A stretch of DNA of 64,000 nucleotides from an uncultured delta proteobacterium (GCA_903843965.1 CAIMRY010000006.1:62001-126000); one strand, 5' to 3'; positions 17,552 to 26,108 are shown, counted from the stretch's first letter. Notes: a model not told the origin generated them from the letters alone. Numbers and translations are program-made.

Positions 17552-17916
17552 TGGCCGAGCTTCTCCTTGAGTTGCGAGGTTTCCACGGCTGGTGCGCCCA
17601 GGGTCTGGGCCAGGGCGTTCTGGCTGGCCAGGCTTGCGCGCTGCTGGCTCTTGTTCTGGGCCAGGATCTCGGCCTGCCTGCGCTGGCGGTCGGCGCGAAG
17701 GTTGTCCTCGGCCTGCTGTGCGGCCTGGTCGGCTGCGGCGCGCGCCTCGGCCTGGGCCTCGGCCTGGGCCTGGGCCTGGCCCCCTCCGCCGGAGTCGCTG
17801 GACTGGCCAAAGCCGCTGAACGAGCCCATGGCCGTGGCCACAAGGCCACCGGCCTCCGGGCCGTAGATCATGGTGGTGATGATGGGAATGGGATTGAAGC
17901 CTCCGCCTCCGCCCAT
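17548..17916 (-). CDS. Small phage-associated protein upstream of the portal gene
   Basis: The 122 residues start at ATG 17916 behind a strong AGGAGG. A glycine-rich, hydrophobic start (MGGGGGFNPIPIITTMIYG) is followed by an Ala/Gln-rich predicted coiled coil (QAQAQAEAQAEARAAADQAA, then DNLRADRQRRQAEIL). Small proteins with a glycine-rich hydrophobic start and a long helix are common next to podoviral portals, but I cannot name the family. It is translationally coupled to the portal gene. Confidence 0.65.
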   Translation of the reverse strand: MGGGGGFNPIPIITTMIYGPEAGGLVATAMGSFSGFGQSSDSGGGGQAQAQAEAQAEARAAADQAAQQAEDNLRADRQRRQAEILAQNKSQQRASLASQNALAQTLGAPAVETSQLKEKLGQ

Positions 17917-18085
17917 GGTGGACCTCCTGGTGCAGTTTGTGGCCGGGCGATGGCCCGGACCCTGGCGGGAGTATACCCCATGTTTTGGGGCCGGACGTTT
18001 TTGGACGCTTTTTGGCCGGTAAAAGGACAAAAATACCCCCTTGACAGGGTTAAGGCAGGGGTCGTTTCAGGGGGCGCGGAAAAGG

Positions 18086-18114
18086 AAAAAGGGCCGGTTG
18101 CAGCGGCCCTTTTT
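18086..18114. terminator. Bidirectional rho-independent terminator
   Basis: AAAAAGGGCCG (18086-18096) and CGGCCCTTTTT (18104-18114) form an 11-bp stem with A and T runs on both sides. It separates the phage cluster from the DUF4911-like gene region. Confidence 0.8.
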
Positions 18115-18630
18115 CGGGGGAGGGAGGAAGGTGATCAAGCCTGCGCAGCGCCTTGGGTCTGGCTTGGGGCGGGGGAGGAGGAGGAGGGGTGTTCGTCTCC
18201 TTGGCCCTTGGCGCGCGCTGAACTTGATTTGCTTAAAGCATCTCCCGTGCCAACGAAGGAAAGACCTGCAGCTCTGGTATGTTACTGGATTTCCCCCACA
18301 GAGGCGAGCCAGGCTGGGCCGGGGAATGTGCAAACGGCTGCACGGATGTGCAAGGCATGTGCAAGTGCCGAAACGCACAGCTCGATGGCGGTGGGTGAAA
18401 AGCACGGGCCGGGGTGAATATGAGCGTGCAGCGGGGGTGCGCAACGGGAAGCAGGCGTGGCTGTTTCGACGTCTGCGCAAGGCAAAGGCAGCCGTGACCA
18501 CGGCGACGCGCAGGGCCCTTTTCAGGCGGTCTTGCCTGCTTTCAGCGGGTTGGCGAGGACAGGCGCGCGTCGCCTCCGGCTCGCCGGTCTGCCCGTTCTG
18601 GCCTTCAGCGCGCTGTCATCCGGCCCGGTC
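18115..18630. other. 515-base gene-free stretch with three ATGTGCAA repeats
   Basis: I see no convincing gene. The octamer ATGTGCAA occurs at 18326-18333, 18346-18353 and 18357-18364, a small cluster that could be a protein-binding array. Short open frames on both strands have no plausible ribosome sites or family resemblance. Confidence 0.4.
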
Positions 18631-18888
18631 CTATGCCTGAGCCTGGGCCGTGGTGGGCAAAAGCTCCAGGACGAACTCCGTGCGCGCGGCGGCGAGAAAG
18701 GCCATGACCTCGGCGCGCATGTCCGGGGCGAAGCGCAGCAGCAGGGTCTCGCGGCCCTGGGCGTCGGCCCCCAGCGAGGTGAACAAGGCCGCGCCCTCCC
18801 AGGCCTCCAGCAAAAAGCGGAACAGGGCCACGTCGCTTCTCGCCAGGCGCAGGTAGAGCACGCCGGAGCGTGTGGGCGCGGCGGTCAT
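18631..18888 (-). CDS. DUF4911-like small protein
   Basis: The 85 residues include VLYLRLARSDVALFRFLLEA and LLRFAPDMRAEVMAFLAAAR. This resembles the short DUF4911 proteins of Desulfovibrio, whose function is unknown. The ATG at 18888 overlaps the stop of the long upstream gene (TGATG), so the two should be made together. No membrane segment or signal peptide is seen. Confidence 0.65.
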   Translation of the reverse strand: MTAAPTRSGVLYLRLARSDVALFRFLLEAWEGAALFTSLGADAQGRETLLLRFAPDMRAEVMAFLAAARTEFVLELLPTTAQAQA

Positions 18889-21257
18889 CAAACCCCGCCC
18901 GCCGGGTCGCCCGCCTGGTCGTCCGGCTGGCCGCCGGACTGGCCGAGCATCTGCCGGATCTCGCGCAATATCTTCTCGCGGTGCAGCCGCACCTGCTCGG
19001 GGATGCGCATGATCATGTCCAGCTGGCGGGTGTGGATGATCAGGTAGCCCAGCACCTTGAGCCGGTCCATGAGCTCCGCCGTGGGCAGATTCTCCACCCG
19101 GGCCATGAGGGCGTCCTCGCGCGCCTCCAGCGAGAAGCCGAACTCGGCGAGGATGCCGGACACGAAGCGGATGCGCCGGGTGCGCCGGGTCACCTCGGCC
19201 GCGCCGCCCCGGAACTGGAAGCTGACGAAGTTCTCCCGCGCGCGTTCGCCCACCAGCGCCTCGATGGTCACAAAATGGTAGCCGAAGCGCGAGGACAGGG
19301 ACACGTACGAGCGCGAAAGCAGGATGTGGTTCTGCACGCCGAAGTCGAATCCGCCGATGACGCCGATCTCCGGATTGGTGGTGCTCTCGTACATGATGGA
19401 CAGAAAGCCGCGCGCGTCCACCGGGGGCGGCCCGGCCCAGGCAAAGGCGCTGATGCCCGCCCACACGGCCTGGAATGGCGGGCTGGCGATGTGCTCCAGG
19501 CGGATGAACTTGCCCTCGGGCGGGGCGGAAAAGGCGTCCTCCAGGTTGATGATCCACCACTGCATGGCCGCGCCCCCGGCCCAGAGCTGGCGGGCCTGGC
19601 GCTCGGAAAAGTTCTGCTGGCTGCGGCCGAAGTCGACCATGGCGTCCACGGCGCGCTGGTGGGCCAGGCGGGCCACGTCGCGCACGGTCTTGCAGTTGGC
19701 CGCGCGGAAGTCCGGGTCCTCGGGCGCGGGCAGGGTCAGGGTCGACAGGTGCCCCAGCAACTCCACCAGCCGCTGGTGCACCGGGGTGCCCTGCATGAGC
19801 GAGTGCGGACCCTTCGGCCCCTTCGGGGCGTTTACGGGGGTGTGCGTGTCATCCGCCGGACCATGCAGGTCATCTGCCGGACCCTTTGGGGTCTCCGCCG
19901 GATCTCGCGGGCCGGGCGTGGGGGGCTGCGCGTCCGGCGCAACGGATTCCTGCGGGCCGGGCACCAGCTCTTCCTCGTCCGGCGGGGGCAGCGGGCCGCA
20001 GCGCAAAATCTGGAATTGGCCGTCTGCCATGTCCGCCATGTCCGCCGGGGCCTTCACCCACTCGAACAGGGCCGGCGCGCCCAGGCCCTGCTCCAACCGA
20101 CGCGAGAGCTCGGCCAGGCGCTGGGCGTCCTGCGGCCCCAGGCCCTCGCTCTTGGCCGAGGCCCCAGGATCGCAGGTGCGGCAGGCCCCGCGCAGGCGCT
20201 CGCCGTCCGCGCCCAGGAATTCCCCACCCTCGTCGCTCAGGCAGGGCACGGCCAGCACGCCCACGCACACGGCCACGTCGATGTCCGGGATGCCGCGCAT
20301 GAGCCTGCGGCGCATGGCCTGGACCGAATACTTCCCGGCGCAGGCGCGGCGGTAGGCGCTTGCCACCTGGTCGCAGGGCACGCCGAACTGGGCCGGATAG
20401 ACCCCGGTGAAGCCCTGGCTCTCGCCCAGGCTGCTGGGCAGGATGCAGAGGTGGGTGCAGCCGCAGGCCCGGGTCAGCTCGCCGCAGGCGTCCGTGATGG
20501 CCGCAAGCAGCGCCGGAGGCAGGGGCGCGGCCAGGATCAGGGCCGTGATCTCGCGGCTTATGGCCGCCAGGGTGGCCGCGTCCGGTCCGAAGACGGCGGA
20601 GGGCGCCCCCGCGCCGGTCTCGCCGTCCTGGCCGCCGTCTTGGCCGTTGTCCTGATTTTGGGCGGTGTCGTACATCAGCTGGGTGCGCCGGGCGATCTCC
20701 TCGCGCAGGCCAGGCTGCCCGGCAAAGGCCTCGTACCCGCAGGCGCCGATGACAAAGCCCTCGGGCACGGGCAGGCCCAGGCGGTTCTTCACCTCGCCCA
20801 GCTCGGCCAGGCGCGCGCCCACCAGGTCGGCCGCCGCCGCGTCCAAGCTGGCCAGATTGGCCACCAGCCCGCCGCAGGCAGTGGGCTTGCGCCGCCCCAG
20901 CACCTCCTCGACCCCGGCCAGAATCAGCGTGAAGCGGGCGGAAAGGCGCGCAGCCGCGCCAGGGTCCAGGGTCTTCAGGTGCGAGAGCATGCGGAAGGCG
21001 TTGACTGCGGCGCTGGTGGCCCCGGCGCGCAGAAAGGCCATGCCGAAGACCCGGCCGTCGGTTGTGGCGCGCTCCATGTCGGCCAGGATGGACAAGAGGC
21101 GCTTGCCGGAGGTCAAAAGCAGGCGGAAGTTGGTGTGCTTGCGCCGGAACTCCGCGCCGAGGCCCTCGGCGGCCTCGGCCGCCTGGGCGGCGGTCAGCTC
21201 CGGCCGGGGCTGTTCGCCCAGAAAGAACCCACGCAGTATTGCAATGAATCCAGCCAA
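18888..21257 (-). CDS. PEP/pyruvate-binding domain protein (pyruvate phosphate dikinase-like)
   Basis: About 789 residues. The segment LAELGEVKNRLGLPVPEGFV, then IGACGYEAF, is the N-terminal signature of the nucleotide-binding domain in pyruvate,water dikinases, but the expected lysine/arginine-rich ATP motifs are poorly kept. A cysteine-rich centre (CRTCDPG), a Pro/Asp-rich low-complexity linker (about residues 410-470) and a distinct C-terminal domain (GFDFGVQNHILLSRSYVSLSS) follow. There is no PEP-binding barrel or phosphohistidine domain, so a full dikinase reaction is unlikely. GGAGG overlaps the GTG at 21263 but lies five bases before a TTG at 21257, which I take as the start. Confidence 0.6.
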   Translation of the reverse strand: MAGFIAILRGFFLGEQPRPELTAAQAAEAAEGLGAEFRRKHTNFRLLLTSGKRLLSILADMERATTDGRVFGMAFLRAGATSAAVNAFRMLSHLKTLDPGAAARLSARFTLILAGVEEVLGRRKPTACGGLVANLASLDAAAADLVGARLAELGEVKNRLGLPVPEGFVIGACGYEAFAGQPGLREEIARRTQLMYDTAQNQDNGQDGGQDGETGAGAPSAVFGPDAATLAAISREITALILAAPLPPALLAAITDACGELTRACGCTHLCILPSSLGESQGFTGVYPAQFGVPCDQVASAYRRACAGKYSVQAMRRRLMRGIPDIDVAVCVGVLAVPCLSDEGGEFLGADGERLRGACRTCDPGASAKSEGLGPQDAQRLAELSRRLEQGLGAPALFEWVKAPADMADMADGQFQILRCGPLPPPDEEELVPGPQESVAPDAQPPTPGPRDPAETPKGPADDLHGPADDTHTPVNAPKGPKGPHSLMQGTPVHQRLVELLGHLSTLTLPAPEDPDFRAANCKTVRDVARLAHQRAVDAMVDFGRSQQNFSERQARQLWAGGAAMQWWIINLEDAFSAPPEGKFIRLEHIASPPFQAVWAGISAFAWAGPPPVDARGFLSIMYESTTNPEIGVIGGFDFGVQNHILLSRSYVSLSSRFGYHFVTIEALVGERARENFVSFQFRGGAAEVTRRTRRIRFVSGILAEFGFSLEAREDALMARVENLPTAELMDRLKVLGYLIIHTRQLDMIMRIPEQVRLHREKILREIRQMLGQSGGQPDDQAGDPAGGV

Positions 21258-21333
21258 GCGCACCTCCGTCTTGACCCCTTACCGGGGGGGGGCTGAAAAT
21301 GCAAATGCCCCGCGCGGATTCCACCGGAGCGTG

Positions 21334-21987
21334 CTAGTTGTCAGGGAGAGAGTACTCTTCGAGCTCTTTCTGGATGTGCGCGATGGCCGCCCCTTCGACC
21401 ACGGGGGCCGCAGGCAGCACCTCGGAGACGCGCAGGACTCCGATCTCCAGTTCCCTGAGGGAGTCGCGCAGTTTTCTGCGCTGGAGGATGGCGAGGTCGA
21501 ACAGGCGCTCCTTGCTGTTCTGGAACGCGCCCTGCGTGGCCAGCGGCTGCCGGGCCTGGGAGCGGGCCGCGGCGTTCACGCGCTCGTACTCCTCGTTCAG
21601 CTCGATGAGCTGGCGCTCCGCCCAGAGGGCGTTCTCACAGAGTTTGAGGTAGCCGATGAGCGTGTCGTCCTCAAGGCGGACGCTGCCGTCCTCGTGGATG
21701 TGCAACGTGGCGCAGACCTGGTCGATGTACAGGGTGGCCTCGTCCAGGCTGCGCGCGGCCTGGCGCATGGTCGCGATATTGTGGTCGAACTGTTTGAAGT
21801 TGAGGGACGTTCTCGCTGCGCAGATCTCCACCTGCCTGCCCACCTTGCGCAGGTGGCTCGCATGGGCAAGGTGGGCGTACACCGCGTATGCGGCCCCGCA
21901 CACAATGCCGCAGACCAGGAGCATGCCCGCTCGCCGCTTCAGTCGATCCCAGCTCGTGCTCACCATGCGTTCGTTCTGCTCGGCCAT
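21334..21987 (-). CDS. Membrane-anchored coiled-coil protein of unknown function
   Basis: The 217 residues contain one membrane segment near the N-terminus (AGMLLVCGIVCGAAYAVYAH). The remainder is largely helical with many charged residues and is probably periplasmic (NIATMRQAARSLDEATLYID, LIELNEEYERVNAAARSQA). No catalytic motif is recognised. It stands alone between the PEP-binding protein gene and the TSUP operon terminator. It may be a scaffold or sensor-like protein, but nothing in the sequence decides this. Confidence 0.6.
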   Translation of the reverse strand: MAEQNERMVSTSWDRLKRRAGMLLVCGIVCGAAYAVYAHLAHASHLRKVGRQVEICAARTSLNFKQFDHNIATMRQAARSLDEATLYIDQVCATLHIHEDGSVRLEDDTLIGYLKLCENALWAERQLIELNEEYERVNAAARSQARQPLATQGAFQNSKERLFDLAILQRRKLRDSLRELEIGVLRVSEVLPAAPVVEGAAIAHIQKELEEYSLPDN

Positions 21988-22057
21988 GTGGAGGAATCCT
22001 TGTTTGTGGGGGTGTGTCCCGCCTGTGCGGGGGAGGGGAGAGATGCTCCGGGGCCGG

Positions 22058-22095
22058 AAAAAAAGGCGTCCCCGAAAATGGACTTCGGGGACGCC
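22058..22095 (-). terminator. Rho-independent terminator of the TSUP operon
   Basis: Read on the minus strand, a 12-bp stem (TTCGGGGACGCC at 22084-22095 with its complement at 22065-22076) is followed by a run of U (A's at 22058-22064). It lies 20 bases past the stop of the 22115 gene. Confidence 0.9.
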
Positions 22096-22114
22096 GCATG
22101 GATGGCCGGGGGGC

Positions 22115-22873
22115 CTACACTTCCTGCTTGACCTTGGGCTTGCTCATGCCCATGCCGATGCCGCCGAACATGTCGAAGATGGCGTAGCCGTACCACATGG
22201 TGTACACGACGTAGAAGATGAGCAGGCCGGACAGGGGCAGGACGTTGTCCAGCACCTTTTCGCCCTTGATGCCGTAGAAGTTGTAGCCGGGTTCGATGCC
22301 GCGCTTGTTCACGGAGCTGACGATGTTGGCCTCGTTGATCATCTTCTGCTTCTGCAGCTCCTTGATGGACGGATCAAGCACGACCCACCAGGCGTTGACC
22401 ACGATCTTTTCGGCGTCCTTGACGTTCAGGGCGTAGCGCTCGACAACGGCCGGGCCGCGCTCGTTGAACAGGTCGTCGGCGTCCACCAGGGCGGCGGCGA
22501 GGATCTTGCCCAGGTCGCCGGTGTAGGTGATGGCTCCGCCCTTGTACTCGGCCTCGGCTCCGGCCTTCTTGAGGTTGACCAGGGCCTGGGCGGCCAGGGT
22601 GGCCTCGTCGATCTTGAGCGCCTTGGCGGCGTCATTGGCCTTGATCTTGACGGTGAGGGTGATCTGCTTGCCGTCGACCTTGACCAGCTTCTTCTGCACC
22701 TCGGGGATGAAGTAGCTCGAACCCTTGCTCAGGCGGTTGAACATGTCGTCCGCCGCGTCCAGGCCGTTGCCCTTGCCGCCCCAGATGGGCATGAAGATGG
22801 ACGTGAACACGCACAGGAAGGAGACGAAGAGCAGGAAGCCCTTCATGAACAGGGATTTGTTTCTGATAAGCAT
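22115..22873 (-). CDS. Two-helix membrane protein coupled to the TSUP permease
   Basis: The 252 residues contain an N-terminal membrane helix (FLLFVSFLCVFTSIFMPIWG), a long periplasmic domain (about residues 35-205) and a C-terminal helix (LSGLLIFYVVYTMWYGYAIF). It follows the permease stop by one base with its ribosome site (CAGGAGG) inside the permease gene, so the two are cotranslated. The periplasmic part has an alternating charged pattern but no family motif I know. Its role is probably as an accessory or sensing partner of the anion permease. Confidence 0.65.
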   Translation of the reverse strand: MLIRNKSLFMKGFLLFVSFLCVFTSIFMPIWGGKGNGLDAADDMFNRLSKGSSYFIPEVQKKLVKVDGKQITLTVKIKANDAAKALKIDEATLAAQALVNLKKAGAEAEYKGGAITYTGDLGKILAAALVDADDLFNERGPAVVERYALNVKDAEKIVVNAWWVVLDPSIKELQKQKMINEANIVSSVNKRGIEPGYNFYGIKGEKVLDNVLPLSGLLIFYVVYTMWYGYAIFDMFGGIGMGMSKPKVKQEV

Positions 22874-22874
22874 C

Positions 22875-24128
22875 TTAGGCCTCCTGACGCAGCTTGCCGA
22901 TGTTGCCGAAGAACTTGCTGAAGATCCAGAAGCCGAAAGCGGCCACCACGATCCAGAACACGATGTTGCCCACGAACTCGATCTGGTTCACCAGGACCTT
23001 GTCCATGGTGATCATTTCCAGCTCCACGAACTTCTTGGGCAGGGTGGCCACACGGTTGATGAAGCCGGCGATGATGCTGACCGCGTAAAAGCCGCGGATG
23101 TGGATGCCCTTGACCACCTTGGTGGTCAGCGCGCCCACCTGGATGCCCAACAGCGAGCCGATGAGCATGCCCATGGCCAGGGTGTAGAACACGTAGCCGT
23201 AGATGGCGTACTGGCCGATGGCGGCCAGGCCGGCGGTGAAGATGATCTGCAGGATGTCGGTGCCGACCGTGGTCATGCTGGACACGCCGAAGATGTACAC
23301 GAACATGGGGAAGGTGACGAAGCCGCCGCCCACGCCCATGATGGCCGCCAGGATGCCAACGACCACGCCGCCCGCAGCCACGATCCAGCCGGAGATCTGC
23401 TTGCCGCCGGGCACGAAGTCCTCGTCAAAGGTGATCATGGGGGCGAGCTTCACGTTCTGCAGGGTGGTGGCTAGGCCCGTGGTGCCGCCGGAGCCGCCGT
23501 GGGCGTCGCCGGAATCAGCGCCGCTCTTGCGCGAGGCGATGATGAAGTCGAACAGGGCGTAAAAGCCGAGGAAGCCCAACAGCACCGCGTAGATGGAGCT
23601 GATGAACATTTCCGAGAGCAGGGGGTCCTTGTTGTACAGGCCGGTGTTGATGGCGCCGCCGATGAACGTGCCGCCGGCCGAGCCCACCAAAAAGGCGATG
23701 GCCAGCTTGCCCGACACGTTGCCCAGCTTCTTGTGCACCGCAGTGCCCATGATGGCCTTGGCGAAGATGTGGAACAGGTCGGTGCCGACGGCCAGGATGC
23801 CCTTCACGCCAGCGGCCATGAGCGCCGGGGTGATGATGAAGCCGCCGCCCGCGCCGATGCAGCCGGTGATCAGCCCGGCGGCCAGGCCCACGAATATGGA
23901 CACCACAAAGATCTGCGTGGTGTAGAAGGCCGGGGCGTAGGCCGTCTTGCTGCCGATGATGTCGGCGGCGAAGGCGAAGTTGATGAGCAGGATGGGCAGA
24001 ATCATGAGGCCCAAAATGGCCAGCTTTTTCCTGCTTTTGACAATGGACAGTGAAACCTCAAGGTCCCATTTGGCGTGCGCTATGCTCGCCTGCTTGAGGA
24101 ATTCGAAGACGTCTCTTCCGAAGCCCAT
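22875..24128 (-). CDS. TSUP (TauE/SafE) family anion permease
   Basis: The 417 residues contain about nine membrane helices and the two TSUP repeats: VGLAAGLITGCIGAGGGFII in the first half and GVVVGILAAIMGVGGGFVTF in the second, the G-x-GGG turns being diagnostic. The family exports or imports sulfite, sulfonates and related oxyanions. In sulfate reducers some members are linked to sulfate or molybdate/tungstate traffic, so the substrate cannot be fixed here. A cytoplasmic start (VFEFLKQASIAHAKWDLEVS) and a loop (residues about 195-235) are longer than usual. The ATG follows AAGGAG. About 100 bases upstream lies a receiver-domain gene on the same strand. Confidence 0.85.
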   Translation of the reverse strand: MGFGRDVFEFLKQASIAHAKWDLEVSLSIVKSRKKLAILGLMILPILLINFAFAADIIGSKTAYAPAFYTTQIFVVSIFVGLAAGLITGCIGAGGGFIITPALMAAGVKGILAVGTDLFHIFAKAIMGTAVHKKLGNVSGKLAIAFLVGSAGGTFIGGAINTGLYNKDPLLSEMFISSIYAVLLGFLGFYALFDFIIASRKSGADSGDAHGGSGGTTGLATTLQNVKLAPMITFDEDFVPGGKQISGWIVAAGGVVVGILAAIMGVGGGFVTFPMFVYIFGVSSMTTVGTDILQIIFTAGLAAIGQYAIYGYVFYTLAMGMLIGSLLGIQVGALTTKVVKGIHIRGFYAVSIIAGFINRVATLPKKFVELEMITMDKVLVNQIEFVGNIVFWIVVAAFGFWIFSKFFGNIGKLRQEA

Positions 24129-24224
24129 CTGTTTCTCCTTCGTTTAAAAGTGGTTACGCCTCTCCGGAACCGGCCGGAACCGGGTCCCGGTTCGTTGCCT
24201 CGCCAAACATGGGCGCGCCCCGCT

Positions 24225-24611
24225 CTAGGGGCCGGGCTTGCCCTTGAGCGCCTTGTGCTCGCACGCATCCTGGAGCTTGAACACCAGCTCCTCAATGTCC
24301 ACGGGCTTCATCAAATAGTCGAAAGCTCCCAGCTCCAGGCCTTTCATGGCCGTCTCCACATGGGCGTGGCCCGAGAGCATGAGCACCGCCACGCCCGGAT
24401 GGGTTGCGGCGATGTGCTTCAAGGCCTCGATGCCGTCCATGCCGGGCATCTTCACGTCCAGCACCACGGCGTCCACGCCGGGGTTGGCCTTGAGCCAGGC
24501 CAGGGCCTCCACGGCGCCGGGGGCCGTGGAGGCCTCGATGCCGCGCCGAGTCAGCCGTTTGGCCAGGGTCTCGCGGAAGTCCACCTCGTCGTCCACCAGA
24601 AGAACCTTCAT
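24225..24611 (-). CDS. Single-domain response regulator (receiver)
   Basis: The 128 residues form a CheY-like receiver: acidic pocket (LLVDDE), phosphoacceptor Asp52 (VVLDVKMPGMDG), the Thr/Ser position (MLSGH) and the conserved lysine (LMKPVD). No output domain is attached, so it must pass its signal by protein contact. ATG 24611 overlaps the end of the upstream receiver-like gene by four bases. It is placed directly ahead of the TSUP permease gene and may adjust permease activity or synthesis, though no DNA-binding part is present. Confidence 0.88.
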   Translation of the reverse strand: MKVLLVDDEVDFRETLAKRLTRRGIEASTAPGAVEALAWLKANPGVDAVVLDVKMPGMDGIEALKHIAATHPGVAVLMLSGHAHVETAMKGLELGAFDYLMKPVDIEELVFKLQDACEHKALKGKPGP

Positions 24612-25066
24612 GCCCCCTCTCCCTTTCTGTCCGCCGACCGTGCGCCCCAGGCGGCCAGCGCGGCCCACACAGCGTGGTTGAGCTCGCGCGTGTCGGCCTG
24701 CTTCTCCACCACCAGCGCTCCTGTTGCGCCAAAGCCACCGGCCGGGATGCCGGCCTCGGGGAACACATGCAGCACCAGGGGCACGCGCGCTGCCAGCCCG
24801 GCCAGCCGCAGGGCCAGCTGTCCGCCCAGGCGGCCGGTCAGGTCTCCGGCCAGGTCCCCGGCCAGGTCCCCAGTCAAACCAAAGGCCTCGGGGTCCAGCA
24901 CCACCACCTCCGGCGGCAGGGCCGAGTCCAGGCTGGCGGCCAGCTCCGCTGCGTCGCGCAGGGCGGTGGGGGCAAAACCGTGGCCCTCAAACTCCCGGCA
25001 CAGAAACTCCCGCACGTGGGAGTTGCGGTCCAGAATCGCCATGCGCGGTCGTGCGTCGTGTGCCAT
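24608..25066 (-). CDS. Degenerate receiver-like protein
   Basis: The 152 residues have the layout of a receiver domain (MAILDRNSHVREFLCREFEG, then VVVLDPEAFGL in the phosphoacceptor strand). The first acidic pair is reduced to LDRN, and an insert of repeated GDLAGD units sits around residues 55-75. It may be a pseudo-receiver that pairs with the normal receiver encoded next. The ATG 25066 follows GGGGAGG. A membrane role is unlikely. Confidence 0.65.
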   Translation of the reverse strand: MAHDARPRMAILDRNSHVREFLCREFEGHGFAPTALRDAAELAASLDSALPPEVVVLDPEAFGLTGDLAGDLAGDLTGRLGGQLALRLAGLAARVPLVLHVFPEAGIPAGGFGATGALVVEKQADTRELNHAVWAALAAWGARSADRKGEGA

Positions 25067-25246
25067 GCCCCTGCCTCCCCGTTGCCCTGCACTAGGCAAG
25101 ACCCGTGCCAGCCGGGGGTGACGGGCAACTAAGTGAATTCGTGGCGGAATTTTCGCAGGGCCGGGCGTCTGTCCTGCCCCGGTCCGGGCCTGGGTGTCAG
25201 GGTTCTTTACAGTCCGTCAAGGCGCAAGAAGGGGCGCGTGCGGGTG

Positions 25247-25275
25247 TTGACATTTCAAGACGACCGGTCTATTCG
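25247..25275 (+). promoter_or_regulatory. Promoter and operator of the TetR gene
   Basis: TTGACA (25247-25252) and TATTCG (25270-25275) are 17 bases apart. The palindrome GACCGGTC (25262-25269) fills the spacer, where a bound repressor would block polymerase. It resembles TAGACTGGTCTA ahead of the 26109 gene. Confidence 0.7.
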
Positions 25276-25281
25276 ACCTCC

Positions 25282-25893
25282 ATGCGCGACACCACGAAAA
25301 AGGACAACACACGGCTGCGGCTGCTCGCGGCCGGGGCCGACCTCATGCATCGGCAGGGCTACGGCGGCACGGGCATCCAAGACGTTCTCTCGGCCTGCGG
25401 CGTACCCAAGGGCTCGTTTTACCACTTCTTCAAGAGCAAGGAGGAGTTCGCCCTGGCCGTGCTGGACTTCCAGGCCGAGCGTCTGGGGGCAAGCGTGCTT
25501 CCGCTGCTGACCGACCCCGTGCGCACGCCGCTTGAGCGCTTGACGGCGTTCTTCGACTATTTCCTTGGTCTGTACAGCGATGCCGCCAGCCTGCGCGGCG
25601 CGTGCGGCTGCCCCATCGGCAACCTGGTGCAGGAGCTGGCCGCCTCGAACCCGTCCTTCCGCCAGCGGCTGAACGCCATCCTGTCCGGCGCGGAGGGGCT
25701 CATGGCCCAGGCCCTCAGCGAGGCCCGCGAGCGCGGCGAGATCCCGGCCCGGCTGGACCCGCAGGAGACGGCCCTGTTTATCGCCGCCAGCTGGCAGGGG
25801 GCCATCCTGCGCATGAAGGCCGTGGGCAACGCCTCGCCGCTGGAGCGCTGCCGCGATTTCGTCCTGAACGAGCTGCTGCGCAAATCGGATTAG
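25282..25893 (+). CDS. TetR/AcrR-family repressor
   Basis: The 203 residues contain the N-terminal helix-turn-helix GTGIQDVLSACGVPKGSFYH, then FFKSKEEFALAVL. The ligand domain starts with a short Cys-containing stretch (LRGACGCPIGNLVQEL), which is characteristic of the NemR/AcuR-like subgroup, where cysteines can sense electrophiles. The family binds TAGACCGGTCTA-like palindromes, and two such sites occur, in its own promoter and ahead of the next gene. It therefore probably represses both and releases them on a reactive small molecule. The sensing chemistry is inferred from relatives. Confidence 0.88.
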   Translation: MRDTTKKDNTRLRLLAAGADLMHRQGYGGTGIQDVLSACGVPKGSFYHFFKSKEEFALAVLDFQAERLGASVLPLLTDPVRTPLERLTAFFDYFLGLYSDAASLRGACGCPIGNLVQELAASNPSFRQRLNAILSGAEGLMAQALSEARERGEIPARLDPQETALFIAASWQGAILRMKAVGNASPLERCRDFVLNELLRKSD

Positions 25894-25994
25894 CCTCCGG
25901 CGGCCAAAGGGCCTGAGGCCCCCAGGACTCCCCATTTGGCCGCGACAGCTGCGGCGGGGAACCCAGAAGAATTGGCGGCGAACAAGCGAGGGGG

Positions 25995-26015
25995 CGGGGG
26001 AGATCATGCCCCCCA
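25995..26015. terminator. GC hairpin (dispersed family, copy 3, imperfect)
   Basis: GGGGG and CCCCCC surround AGATCATG, resembling the elements at 4865-4887 and 15891-15913. It follows the TetR gene and probably ends its transcript. Confidence 0.5.
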
Positions 26016-26048
26016 GGAACAGATATTACTGTGTTGTCTTATACTGAG

Positions 26049-26060
26049 TAGACTGGTCTA
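26049..26060 (+). promoter_or_regulatory. TetR operator ahead of the CMD-like gene
   Basis: TAGACTGGTCTA is palindromic at 10 of its 12 positions, only the central pair being mismatched. It lies about 50 bases before the ATG at 26109. It matches the NemR-type box and the smaller palindrome in the TetR gene promoter. Confidence 0.7.
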
Positions 26061-26108
26061 GTAGTAGCTTGGCCCCATGTCGCAACCCGCAACCGCAAGG
26101 AGTCGCCC

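Noticed and set aside
18041-18640. Possible genes of 140-200 codons around the terminator at 18086
   Set aside because: They cross a strong terminator, have no ribosome sites and show no family features.
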